Assembly (NCBI GenBank): GCA_016712315.1
Contig: JADJRG010000022.1
Span: forward strand, 806,001-870,000
Direction: 5' to 3'
Source of the DNA: Nannocystis sp.
Lineage (GTDB): Bacteria; Myxococcota_A; Polyangia; Nannocystales; Nannocystaceae
DNA: 64,000 bases
A program made the translations under genes and the position numbers. Below are positions 9,867-17,342 of the stretch, one piece after another. The stretch's first letter is position 1. Every line of letters begins with the position of its first letter. Under the pieces are notes generated by a model, which saw only the letters and a list, made by a program, of their open reading frames with translations, was not told the origin of the DNA and made no database searches.

Positions 9867-11174
9867 TCAGCGTAACCATGGAGGCATCCGCTCGTCCGCC
9901 ATCAGCGCCTCGATCGTCTGACGCCGCCGGATCACCGCCGCCTGATCGCCCGCAACCAGCACCTCCGCCGCCAGCGGACGGCTGTTGTAGGTCGACGCCA
10001 TACTCATGCCGTACGCGCCCGCCCCGAGGATCGCCAGCAGCTCACCGCGCTCGGGGACGACCATCGTCCGCCCGCGCGCAAAAAAATCACCGCACTCGCA
10101 CACCGGCCCGACCACGTCGACCAGCGCCGCGCTCGCCTCGGCGGGCGGCGCCACGCACGGGACGATCGCGTGGTACGCGTCGTACAGCGCGGGCCGGATC
10201 AGATCGTTCATCGCCGCGTCGACGATCACGAAGCACCGATCCTCACCGACTTTACGCCCCACCACCCGCGTCAGCAGCGCCCCCGCGTTGCCGACCAAGA
10301 AGCGCCCCGGCTCGAGCAGCAGCTCGAGCCCCGTCCCTGCCATCGCCGCCGCCAACGCCGCCCCGAACGCCGGCACGTCCACGGTCGCCTCCTCGCTCGC
10401 GTAGGGGATCCCGAGGCCGCCGCCGAGGTCCACATACGTCAGGCGCGCGCCCGCGGCGCTCACCGCCCTGATCACCTCGCGGAGCCGCCCTAGCGCCGCC
10501 AAGAACGGCCCTGCGTCGACGATCTGCGAGCCGATGTGGCACGCGATCCCTACCAGCTCGAGCTCCGGCGCGGCGATCACCGCCTGCGCGATCGTCAGCG
10601 CCTCGGCCATCGCGATCCCGAACTTGCTCTCACGCAGCCCGGTCGCCAGGTACGGGTGCGTCACCGGATCGATGTCGGGGTTCACCCGCAGCGCCACGCG
10701 AGCTGGTTGACCGAGCGCTCGCGCCCGCGCGATCACCTGCGCCACCTCCTCCTGCGACTCGACGTGGATCGCCTTGATCCGCGCGGAGATCGCCGCGTCG
10801 ATCTCCGCGTCCAGCTTGCCCACGCCGCTGAACACGATCACCCCTGGAGCGAAGCCCGCTGCCAACGCCCGCTGCAGCTCCCCGAGCGAGACGATATCGG
10901 CGCCAGCGCCCGCCCTCGCCAACGTCCGCAGGATCGCCTGATTGCTGTTCGCCTTCACCGCGTAGCAGACCAGCGTCGGCTGCCCCACCAGCGCAGCTCG
11001 CAGCGCCTCGAGCTGCGCCAGCACGTGCCCTGCGCCGTACACATAGGTCGGCGTACCGAAGCGCGCCGCGATCGTCGTCAGCGCGACATCTTCTATATAA
11101 AGCGCGCCCGCGGCGGCCCGCAGGCCATGGCGTTCAGGTCGCGCGAAGATCCTCAGGTGCTCCGGTGTATTCAC
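9867..11174 (-). CDS. lysA: diaminopimelate decarboxylase
   Basis: 435 aa, the usual length. Pyridoxal-phosphate enzyme converting meso-diaminopimelate to L-lysine, the last step of lysine synthesis, in the cytoplasm. Group IV decarboxylase features: PLP lysine K74 in YAVKANSN, HIGSQI, the phosphate-binding GGGLGIPY, the arginine motif EPGRFLVGNAG, the active-site Cys segment GPVCECGDFFA and the terminal AGAYGMSMASTYNSR. In the Cys segment the common CES triplet reads CEC. The active-site Cys itself is kept. Confidence 0.95.
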   Translation of the reverse strand: MNTPEHLRIFARPERHGLRAAAGALYIEDVALTTIAARFGTPTYVYGAGHVLAQLEALRAALVGQPTLVCYAVKANSNQAILRTLARAGAGADIVSLGELQRALAAGFAPGVIVFSGVGKLDAEIDAAISARIKAIHVESQEEVAQVIARARALGQPARVALRVNPDIDPVTHPYLATGLRESKFGIAMAEALTIAQAVIAAPELELVGIACHIGSQIVDAGPFLAALGRLREVIRAVSAAGARLTYVDLGGGLGIPYASEEATVDVPAFGAALAAAMAGTGLELLLEPGRFLVGNAGALLTRVVGRKVGEDRCFVIVDAAMNDLIRPALYDAYHAIVPCVAPPAEASAALVDVVGPVCECGDFFARGRTMVVPERGELLAILGAGAYGMSMASTYNSRPLAAEVLVAGDQAAVIRRRQTIEALMADERMPPWLR

Positions 11175-11232
11175 GGGTCAGCGGTGCCATGAGCGCGCAC
11201 TCTCTGTCAAACCGCGCCGACGCTTCCGCCCT

Positions 11233-11261
11233 TTGCTGGCCCTTCTGGGCGCTGCTACGAT
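11233..11261 (+). promoter_or_regulatory. sigma70-like promoter ahead of short ORF
   Basis: TTGCTG at 11233-11238 and TACGAT at 11256-11261 with a 17-bp spacer. The match is moderate, but it lies 42 bp upstream of a strong ribosome site, where a start of transcription would be expected. Confidence 0.4.
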
Positions 11262-11302
11262 GGGTTTGTCATCTCAGGCCCCCGGCAAACTCAGGAGGTG
11301 TG

Positions 11303-11380
11303 ATGGAGCAGAACAAGACCTTTTCCGTGATCCGCCCCAACGACCAGCGAGCCAGGTGCCGAGGAGGTGTCCTTGCCTAG
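11303..11380 (+). CDS. candidate 25-aa small ORF with strong ribosome site
   Basis: ATG 11303 is preceded by AGGAGGTGTG, one of the best Shine-Dalgarno matches in the window. The ORF begins MEQNKTFSVIRPND and ends after 25 codons at TAG 11378-11380. A +1 shift near codon 15 would instead continue as EPGAEEVSLPRK to TGA 11385-11387, which has a more protein-like composition. The original product may therefore be 28 aa and frameshifted, or the ORF may be a translated leader. A 9-bp hairpin follows at 11395. No family recognised. Confidence 0.35.
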   Translation: MEQNKTFSVIRPNDQRARCRGGVLA

Positions 11381-11394
11381 GAAATGAGCCGCGC

Positions 11395-11419
11395 CGCTCA
11401 GGGCGCTCGCCCCTGAGCG
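11395..11419 (+). terminator. hairpin downstream of short ORF
   Basis: Perfect 9-bp stem CGCTCAGGG/CCCTGAGCG with a 7-nt loop. No U-run follows, so it may be a terminator, an attenuator element or part of a structured RNA. Confidence 0.4.
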
Positions 11420-11616
11420 ACCGCGGCGACGACAATCGACCCAGGCGCCGGCGAACCCCAGCGCCCTCATCGGGCCCCAGCGGGCCCACCCAAGGCGCGC
11501 GGCCGCGCCTGCGAGCGGCCGCCCTCGCCACATCCAGTGGCCCCGCCCACCCGGGCGGAAAACCCCTGCCGGGCCTCGCGCCCGCAACCGAACCGGCACA
11601 GCGCTCGAGATGACCC

Positions 11617-11646
11617 GCGGCGGGGGCCAATCCCGGTCCCCGCCGC
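11617..11646. other. 12-bp G/C hairpin upstream of the CNFG-repeat gene
   Basis: Arms 11617-11628 and 11635-11646 pair over 12 bp with a single G-U wobble and a 6-nt loop (AATCCC). It lies about 75 bp before the GTG start at 11722 and could be a terminator of upstream transcription or a 5' leader structure. Confidence 0.4.
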
Positions 11647-11721
11647 CTCTTCGCGCGCCGTCTCGCGCGCGCGATCGCGCGCACCTTGTCGCCATTCTAC
11701 ACGCGCGTTAACGTCCGCCGC

Positions 11722-12846
11722 GTGAAGCACCTGATCCCCGCCATCGCCCTCGCATCGGTCGCTGGTTGCAGCCTCTTTCAGTTCAACGTCTCCACCCCCG
11801 GCACCCGTAAAGCCGAGGCCGAAGCCCAGCAGCGCCAAGCCGACGAGGCCAAGCGCAAGTCCGAGGAGGACCGACTCGCCACCGAGCAAGCGCGCAAGGA
11901 CGCCGAAGCCGCCCAGATCGCCGAGCGCGAGGCCGCGGACAAGGCCGCCCTCGCCGAGCTGGAGCGCCTTCGCGCCGCCGCGGCTGCCCCCGCCGCCGCC
12001 CCGGGTGACGCCCTCGCCTTCGCCCTCAAGGTCAAGGAGCTCCCGCGCGCCAGCTATCGCGATCGAGTCGACATCCCGGCGCTCACCGCCGAGAGCGGCG
12101 ATCAGCTCGCTCGCGCCATGCAGGGCAAGCCCTCGGTCGAGCTCTTCGACGCCCTCGCCGCCCTACCGCCCGGCCCGGGCGTCGATCCCAAGGTCGTACG
12201 CGCCTGCGCCCAGGTCCGCCCGATGCTCCCCGCCGATCGCCTCGCTGACTTCACCGGCGAGTGCCTCAGCCGCGCTGGCGGAGACGAGCGCGCCCTCACC
12301 TGGCCCACCGCCAAGAAGGACCTCATCGCCTACCGCCGCGTCGAAGCCGATCGCAAGGCCGCCGAGGACAAGGCCCAAAAGGAGGCCGCCGCCAGCGCCG
12401 CCAAGGCCGCCAATTACGTCGCCGCCGGCGTCTTCGCCGCTGGCCGCTGCAATTTCGGCAACTGCGCCAAAGACGGCTGGAACGTCCCCACCGAGCAGGG
12501 CGAGATCCAAGTCCGCTGCAATTTTGGCAACTGCCTCAAGGACGGCTGGACCGCCACCCTCCCCGGTGGCGGCCGCGCCGAGACCCGCTGCAACTTCGGC
12601 GACTGCTTCAAGGACGGCTGGGACACCCGCTTCCCCGACGGCACCAGCGCGTCGACCCGCTGCAATTTCAACAACTGCGCCGGCGACGGTTGGAGCACGA
12701 ACCTCCCTACCGGCGACACCGCGAGCACCCGCTGTAATTTTGGCAAGTGCTTCGCGGACGGCTGGCAGACCAGCCTGCCTGGCGGCTCCGTGAGCTGCCG
12801 CTGCAACTTCGGCGACTGCCTGACCAACGGCGCCGACTGCTCCTAG
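11722..12846 (+). CDS. lipoprotein with coiled coil and six CNFGxCxxDGW repeats
   Basis: 374 aa from GTG 11722, chosen because it begins a compact lipoprotein signal (KHLIPAIALASVAGC); a TTG at 11686 in frame adds 12 residues. A long Ala/Glu/Lys/Arg heptad-like helix (about residues 30-95) is followed by a helical domain with one or two cysteines (VVRACAQVRP, GECLSRAG). From about residue 241 to the end there are six tandem units of 23-24 residues, each built on RCNFGxCxxDGWxTxxPxG. The last copy ends CRCNFGDCLTNGADCS. Each unit has two Cys, which suggests disulfide-pinned small loops. Function unknown; outer-membrane lipoprotein location inferred from the lipobox. Confidence 0.82.
   Translation: MKHLIPAIALASVAGCSLFQFNVSTPGTRKAEAEAQQRQADEAKRKSEEDRLATEQARKDAEAAQIAEREAADKAALAELERLRAAAAAPAAAPGDALAFALKVKELPRASYRDRVDIPALTAESGDQLARAMQGKPSVELFDALAALPPGPGVDPKVVRACAQVRPMLPADRLADFTGECLSRAGGDERALTWPTAKKDLIAYRRVEADRKAAEDKAQKEAAASAAKAANYVAAGVFAAGRCNFGNCAKDGWNVPTEQGEIQVRCNFGNCLKDGWTATLPGGGRAETRCNFGDCFKDGWDTRFPDGTSASTRCNFNNCAGDGWSTNLPTGDTASTRCNFGKCFADGWQTSLPGGSVSCRCNFGDCLTNGADCS
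12442..12840 (+). repeat. six 69-72 bp tandem repeats encoding CNFG units
   Basis: Units start near 12442, 12513, 12585, 12657, 12729 and 12798. The nucleotide sequence has diverged between units while CNFG, C and DGW are conserved, which indicates selection on the protein rather than a recent slippage product. Confidence 0.85.
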
Positions 12847-12920
12847 ACGGGCACGCGACCAGGAGGGCGAGGACCCACCCCGGAGGTGGCCTCGCCCCAG
12901 CGATGGCTGCTCCGGCGCGC

Positions 12921-13685
12921 TCAGAGCCCGCGCGTCGAGTCGACGATCTGCTGGTAGAGCCGGTTCGCCGAGCGCAGCCCCTCCTCCAGCGAGGAGACCA
13001 CCAAGTTCAGGAGCTGGTCCTGCTCCATCCGCAGCACGTCATAGTAGTTATGGCGGTCGACCGCGTGGATGATCGCCGGCCAGTACTCCTCATTGATGAG
13101 GATCGCGTTCATCGCGAGGCGCGCGACCCTGCCCGAGATATCAGGCCACGGGAAGATCCGGATCAGCTCGCGGTGCACCTCCGCGGCCAGCTCCACCGGG
13201 TGCGCCTTGCGACACTCGTCCGTGCGGAACCAGTCCGTCAGCTTGCGCATTCGGTAGCTGATCTTGTCCGCGGCTGCCAGGTCATGGAAGTACATCCGAT
13301 GGATCGGGTTGTCCTTGCGGTACTGGACCTGATCCTTCTTCCCTGGCGGCAGCAGCAGCTGGTGGATGTGCTTGAGCCACTCCAGCGTCAGCCCCGCCCG
13401 CTTCCCGCGGCTCGCGATCACGTCGTGGATCCCATCGCGCACGGCGATCACGTGGTCATAGGCGGGGATCAACGCCGACGAAGAGATGATCTCGTCATCG
13501 ATCGCGGCCTTGATCTCGGCGACGGTGAGCACCGTGCCTTCGAGCGCGAAGTCGTGATAGATCCACGACATCATCATTTTTTCGTCGAAGATCTGGCGCT
13601 GAGCTGGGGAGAGCATGCCGAGCTTCTCCCACAGCAGCTCCGAGGCTTCGTGGATCTGGCGGTAGTTCTTGGTCCGCGGGGTCAT
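12921..13685 (-). CDS. Fic-domain protein with degenerate catalytic motif
   Basis: 254 aa from ATG 13685 (GGGAG ribosome site; the frame is open 18 codons further). The fold matches Fic family proteins: an N-terminal inhibitory-helix-like segment YHDFALEGTVLT at 43-54, and a core with HRELIRIFPWPDISGRVARL at 171-190. Active Fic enzymes use HxFx(D/E)GNGRxxR to transfer AMP to target hydroxyls. Here the catalytic His is Phe178 and the GN of the anion-binding turn is Ile183-Ser184, while both Arg remain. AMP transfer is therefore unlikely, and another activity or a binding role should be considered. The inhibitory Ser is also replaced (Asp45). Confidence 0.85.
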   Translation of the reverse strand: MTPRTKNYRQIHEASELLWEKLGMLSPAQRQIFDEKMMMSWIYHDFALEGTVLTVAEIKAAIDDEIISSSALIPAYDHVIAVRDGIHDVIASRGKRAGLTLEWLKHIHQLLLPPGKKDQVQYRKDNPIHRMYFHDLAAADKISYRMRKLTDWFRTDECRKAHPVELAAEVHRELIRIFPWPDISGRVARLAMNAILINEEYWPAIIHAVDRHNYYDVLRMEQDQLLNLVVSSLEEGLRSANRLYQQIVDSTRGL

Positions 13686-13710
13686 GCAGCTCCCGGTCGA
13701 GTGGGGGGGG

Positions 13711-13739
13711 AAACTACTGTTTGGCCCTCGCACGGTCAA
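13711..13739 (-). promoter_or_regulatory. sigma70-like promoter of the Fic-like gene
   Basis: On the minus strand TTGACC (13739-13734) and TAGTTT (13716-13711) are 17 bp apart, about 26 bp before the start codon. The neighbouring 13740-13780 region is unusually AT-rich for this genome and probably also carries the divergent rsmH promoter, which I cannot define. Confidence 0.5.
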
Positions 13740-13845
13740 CAGGCAAAGCTCTAAACATTTGAAATCGCTTTAAAAATCTCCCCCCCTGGCTTACCCAGGA
13801 AACTTGACCCGATCCTCCAGGCCTGGCACTCCCCCTGGAGGAAGC

Positions 13846-14805
13846 ATGCAGGGGGGCTACCACCAGCCGGTCTTGGTCGAGGAGGTGTGCGCCGCCCTCG
13901 CCCCGCCCCTCACCGGCGGCGTCGGCGATCGCCTCCTCGTCGACGTCACCCTCGGCGGCGGCGGCCACAGCGACGCTCTCCTGGAGCGCCTCGCCCCCTC
14001 GCGCCTCATCGGCCTCGACCGCGATCCCGACGCCATCGCCGCCGCGACCGACCGCCTCAGCCGCCACGGCGCGCGATTCCACGCGATCCACGCCCCCTTC
14101 GGCGAGCTCAACGGCGCCCTCGATCACCTCGGCGTCACCGAGGTCGCCGGCATCCTCGCCGACCTCGGCGTCTCCTCCCACCAGCTCGACACCGCCGCCC
14201 GCGGCTTCAGCTTCCAGACCGACGCACCCCTCGACATGCGCATGGATCCCACCCGAGGTCCCAGCGCCGCCGAGCTCCTGGGGACCCTGGATCACCGCCA
14301 GCTCACCACCATCCTCCGCGAGCTCGGCGAAGAGCCCGACGCCTCCCGGATCGCCCGCGCGATCCTCCACGGTCGCCCGCAGACCACCTTCCAGCTGGTC
14401 GAGATCGTCACAGCGGCGATGAGCGCCCCGCAGCGCCGCACCATCGGCAAGCGGATAAACCCCGCCACACGCACCTTCCAAGCGCTGCGGATCCACGTCA
14501 ACGACGAGCTAGGCCAGCTCGATCGCCTCCTCCACGACGCCCCCGAGCGCCTCGCCCTCGGCGGCCGCCTCGCCATCATCACCTTCCACTCCCTCGAAGA
14601 TCGCGCGGTCAAGCGCCGCTTCGCCGAGCTAAGCCGCGCACCTGCGCCCCCGCCTGGCGTGCCGATCCCCGCCGCCGCGCTCCCCCGCGCCCGTTTTCGC
14701 GTCCCTGACGGCTACCGTCACGGCCAGACCCCCACACAGGCCGAACAGGACCTCAACCCTCGGAGCCGCTCCAGCCGCCTCCGCGTGCTGGAGCGCGCCG
14801 CGTAA
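13846..14805 (+). CDS. rsmH: 16S rRNA (cytosine1402-N4)-methyltransferase
   Basis: 319 aa from ATG 13846 (GGAGGAAGC ribosome site), matching the family length; ATG/TTG codons upstream in frame lack a ribosome site. Methylates N4 of C1402 in 16S rRNA using S-adenosylmethionine. Visible motifs: YHQPVLVEEV, the SAM loop VDVTLGGGGHS at 32-42, GLDRDPDA, DLGVSSHQLD, GFSFQTDAPLDMRMD, RIARAI, NPATRTFQALRIHVNDEL, ITFHSLEDR and the terminal NPRSRSSRLRVLE. It opens a partial division cluster; no mraZ precedes it. Confidence 0.97.
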   Translation: MQGGYHQPVLVEEVCAALAPPLTGGVGDRLLVDVTLGGGGHSDALLERLAPSRLIGLDRDPDAIAAATDRLSRHGARFHAIHAPFGELNGALDHLGVTEVAGILADLGVSSHQLDTAARGFSFQTDAPLDMRMDPTRGPSAAELLGTLDHRQLTTILRELGEEPDASRIARAILHGRPQTTFQLVEIVTAAMSAPQRRTIGKRINPATRTFQALRIHVNDELGQLDRLLHDAPERLALGGRLAIITFHSLEDRAVKRRFAELSRAPAPPPGVPIPAAALPRARFRVPDGYRHGQTPTQAEQDLNPRSRSSRLRVLERAA

Positions 14806-14810
14806 GCGTC

Positions 14811-15257
14811 ATGAGCACCCTCGCGCACCCCAGCCGCCGCCACGGCGCCCCCGCTCCCGCCGTCGATCGCCGCCACGGGCGCGCCCGCGCGGGCGATCGC
14901 GGCGGCGCAGGCATCGGCGAAGAGCCCCTGCCTATCCCGCTCCGCGGCCGCCGCCCCGCCGGCATCGCCCTCATCGGCGTAGCCCTGCTCGGCCTCGTCA
15001 CCGGCCTCGGCGTCTTGCGCGTCCGCACCAAGGCCAAGGGCCTCGAGCTCGGCGCCTCGATCGCCGAGCTCACCCACGAGCACAACCGCCTGCTCGACGA
15101 GAAGCGCCGCCTCGAGGCCGAGCGCGCCTACCTCCGCCACCCCGACCACATCCAACGCGTCGCGATCGAGCGCCTCCACATGGAGCCCGTCCAACCCGAG
15201 CGGATCCAGGCGATCACCGTACGTCCACGCCCGCCCGAGGCGCAGGTTCAACGATGA
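14811..15257 (+). CDS. ftsL: FtsL-like cell-division protein
   Basis: 148 aa. Bitopic protein placed between rsmH and ftsI, the standard ftsL position. A basic Pro/Gly/Arg-rich cytoplasmic N-terminus is followed by one transmembrane helix (about residues 49-68, IALIGVALLGLVTGLGVL) and a periplasmic coiled coil (LGASIAELTHEHNRLLDEKRRLEAE). It ends with the LRHPDHIQRVAIERLHM segment typical of FtsL/FtsB-like proteins. It would join the FtsQLB complex that activates septal wall synthesis. Five bases after rsmH; its stop overlaps the ftsI start (ATGA). The name rests on architecture and position, since the family is poorly conserved. Confidence 0.85.
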   Translation: MSTLAHPSRRHGAPAPAVDRRHGRARAGDRGGAGIGEEPLPIPLRGRRPAGIALIGVALLGLVTGLGVLRVRTKAKGLELGASIAELTHEHNRLLDEKRRLEAERAYLRHPDHIQRVAIERLHMEPVQPERIQAITVRPRPPEAQVQR

Positions 15258-17308
15258 ACAGCCGCCGCATCCCTGGCCTCCCGCAGCCGATGGCCACCGA
15301 CCGCCGCTCCGTCAACCGGCGGATCACCGTCGTCATGGGCGCCCTCTTGCTCGGCCTCGCCTTCGTCGCCGTCAAGGCCCGCCGCGTCGCCGTCGTCGAG
15401 CACGACGCCCACGCCGAGCGCGGCAACCGCCAGCAGCTCCGCGCCTTCCGCCTCGCCGCCCGCCGCGGCGACATCCGCGATCGCAACGGCATGGTCCTCG
15501 CGACCAGCGATCGAGTCCACCAGATCGCCATCAACCCGCGCCAGCTCCGCGCCCAAGGCCGCGACGAGGAGCTCCTCGGCCTGCTCGTCCAGCTCATCCC
15601 AGACGTCGACCAAGCCCAGCTCCGCGCCGAGCTCGACAAAGACAAGGCCTACCGCCTCTTAAAGATGATCCTCGACGACGAGCAGGCCGCGATCGTCGAG
15701 AGCTGGAAGCTCCCCGGCGTCACCCTCGAGCCTGCCACCCAGCGCGTCTACCCGCGCGGCCTGCTCGCCGCCCACGTCGTCGGCCGCGTCAACAACCAAG
15801 GCGAAGGCACCCTCGGCATCGAGCTCGGCCTCGACGAGCGGCTGCGCGGCCGCGACGCCCAGAGCCCCGCCACCTTCGCGCTCGGCAAGAAGCTCCTCCT
15901 CGACGGCGGCCTCGACCCCGGCGTCGCCCGCGGCGACGACCTCACCCTCACCCTGGACTCCGCGATCCAGGCGCTGGTCGAGGACGAGCTCAACGCGATC
16001 GTCGAGCGTTGGAACCCCGTCGGCGCCAGCGTCGTCGTCCTCGATCCCAAGACCGGCGAGCTGCTCGCCCTCGCCAGCCGGCCCACCTTCGATCCCAACC
16101 ACGCGATCGAGAAGGTCTCCCAGACCACCTCACTCGCCGTCCAAGCGGCCTACGAGCCCGGCTCCACGATGAAGGCGATCACCGTCGCCGCAGCCCTCGA
16201 GGAGGGCGTCATCCGCGAGAACGAGACCCTCTTCTGCGAGAAGGGCCGCTGGCAGTACACCCCTCGCCACGTCATCCGCGACACCCACCCTGCCGAGTGG
16301 CTCGACATCACCGCCATCCTCGCCGAGTCCTCCAACATCTGCAGCGCCAAGATCGGCGACCGCCTCGGCAAGGCTGATCTCCACCAGTGGGTGCGCCGCT
16401 TTCACTTCGGCGAGCGCCCCCGCCTCGAGCTCCCAGGCGCCGCCCCTGGCCTGCTCGCCAAGCACCAGCGCTGGTCGGACATCCAGGCCGCCAACATCGC
16501 CTTCGGCCAGGGCATGAGCGCCTCGCCGTTGCAGGTCGCCGCCGCCTTCGGCGCGCTCGCCAACGGCGGCGAGTACGTCCACCCCGCCATCATCAAGAAG
16601 ATCCACGACAACCGCGGCGAGCTGATCCACGAGCACACCCCGCAGCGCGAGCGCCTCGTCCGCACCGCCACCGCCCGCGCCGTCATGCGCATGCTCGAGA
16701 GCGTCGTCCACAGCCGCCACGGCACCGGCTCCAACGCCGCTGTGCCTGGCTACCGAGTCGCCGGCAAGACCTCCACCGCCCAAAAGGCGACCCTCGGCAA
16801 GGGTTATACCGAGAACCAATTCTTCGCGAGCTTCATCGGCGCGATCCCTGCCGCGGATCCTCGCGTCGTCATCCTCGTCTCCGTCGACAGCCCCGAAGGG
16901 GGTCACTTCGGCAACGAGGTCGCCGCGCCCAGCTTCGCCCGCCTCGGCGAGCAGATCATGCTGCACCTCGGCGTCCCTCGCGACGGCGCCGCGCCCCCGC
17001 CCAAGCCCATGGTCGTCCGGGCGCCGCGCGCCAGCGCCAGCGAGCCCGCCGCCCCGCCGCCCGAGCTGCTCGAGCCCGAGCTCCCCGGCCGGCGCCCGCG
17101 CGTCAGCGCGCCGATCGTCCGCGGCGACCTCCCCGACTTCACCGGCCTCGGCATCGCCGGCGCCCGCGACCTCGCCGAGCGCGCCGGCGTCGAGATCGAG
17201 GCGATCGGCAGCGGCGTCGCGGCGCGCCAAGAGCTGCTCCCGCGAGCGGGCGCCCGCCCCACCGTCCGCGTCCACTTCGAGCCCCTCAGCCAGCGCCCAG
17301 CCACCTGA
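15254..17308 (+). CDS. ftsI: septal peptidoglycan transpeptidase (PBP3 type) with C-terminal PASTA-like domain
   Basis: 684 aa. Crosslinks peptidoglycan at the division septum. One membrane helix lies near residues 26-45, followed by the dimerisation domain beginning RGDIRDRNGMVLA. The transpeptidase domain holds the three active-site motifs: S304-T-M-K307, S359-S-N361 and K505-T-S507. A Pro/Ala/Glu-rich linker leads to a single PASTA-like module (LPDFTGLGIAGARDLAERAG), a feature of the Spo-VD-like and myxobacterial FtsI forms. Starts within the ftsL stop (4-bp overlap). The gene that usually follows, murE, is absent here; the next gene is on the other strand. Confidence 0.95.
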   Translation: MNSRRIPGLPQPMATDRRSVNRRITVVMGALLLGLAFVAVKARRVAVVEHDAHAERGNRQQLRAFRLAARRGDIRDRNGMVLATSDRVHQIAINPRQLRAQGRDEELLGLLVQLIPDVDQAQLRAELDKDKAYRLLKMILDDEQAAIVESWKLPGVTLEPATQRVYPRGLLAAHVVGRVNNQGEGTLGIELGLDERLRGRDAQSPATFALGKKLLLDGGLDPGVARGDDLTLTLDSAIQALVEDELNAIVERWNPVGASVVVLDPKTGELLALASRPTFDPNHAIEKVSQTTSLAVQAAYEPGSTMKAITVAAALEEGVIRENETLFCEKGRWQYTPRHVIRDTHPAEWLDITAILAESSNICSAKIGDRLGKADLHQWVRRFHFGERPRLELPGAAPGLLAKHQRWSDIQAANIAFGQGMSASPLQVAAAFGALANGGEYVHPAIIKKIHDNRGELIHEHTPQRERLVRTATARAVMRMLESVVHSRHGTGSNAAVPGYRVAGKTSTAQKATLGKGYTENQFFASFIGAIPAADPRVVILVSVDSPEGGHFGNEVAAPSFARLGEQIMLHLGVPRDGAAPPPKPMVVRAPRASASEPAAPPPELLEPELPGRRPRVSAPIVRGDLPDFTGLGIAGARDLAERAGVEIEAIGSGVAARQELLPRAGARPTVRVHFEPLSQRPAT

Positions 17309-17312
17309 GCGC

Positions 17313-17342
17313 GCGAATTAGTTCCACGTAGGACTAATTCGC
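17313..17342. terminator. perfect inverted repeat shared by ftsI and the convergent WG-repeat gene
   Basis: Ten-bp perfect arms GCGAATTAGT/ACTAATTCGC separated by 10 nt. It begins 5 bp after the ftsI stop, and the right arm includes the TAG stop of the gene at 17334-18830. The AT-rich stem stands out in this genome. A bidirectional terminator is the simplest reading. Confidence 0.65.

Larger units (their letters stand above)
11175..11721. other. 547-bp intergenic stretch, highly structured, one candidate short ORF
   Basis: Between the start of lysA and the lipoprotein at 11722 I find no conventional gene. The stretch contains a plausible sigma70-type promoter (11233-11261), a strong ribosome site followed by a 25-codon ORF (11303-11380), a 9-bp hairpin (11395-11419), a 12-bp hairpin (11617-11646) and an alternating GC palindrome just before 11686. 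A regulatory leader or small RNA is possible but unproven. Confidence 0.5.

Noticed and set aside
11233..11261. Sigma54 promoter ahead of the short ORF
   Set aside because: The GG and GC elements are 11 rather than 10 bp apart, and the -12 does not read TTGC.
16130..17275. 381-codon minus-strand open frame within ftsI
   Set aside because: Antisense shadow of ftsI with no family features.
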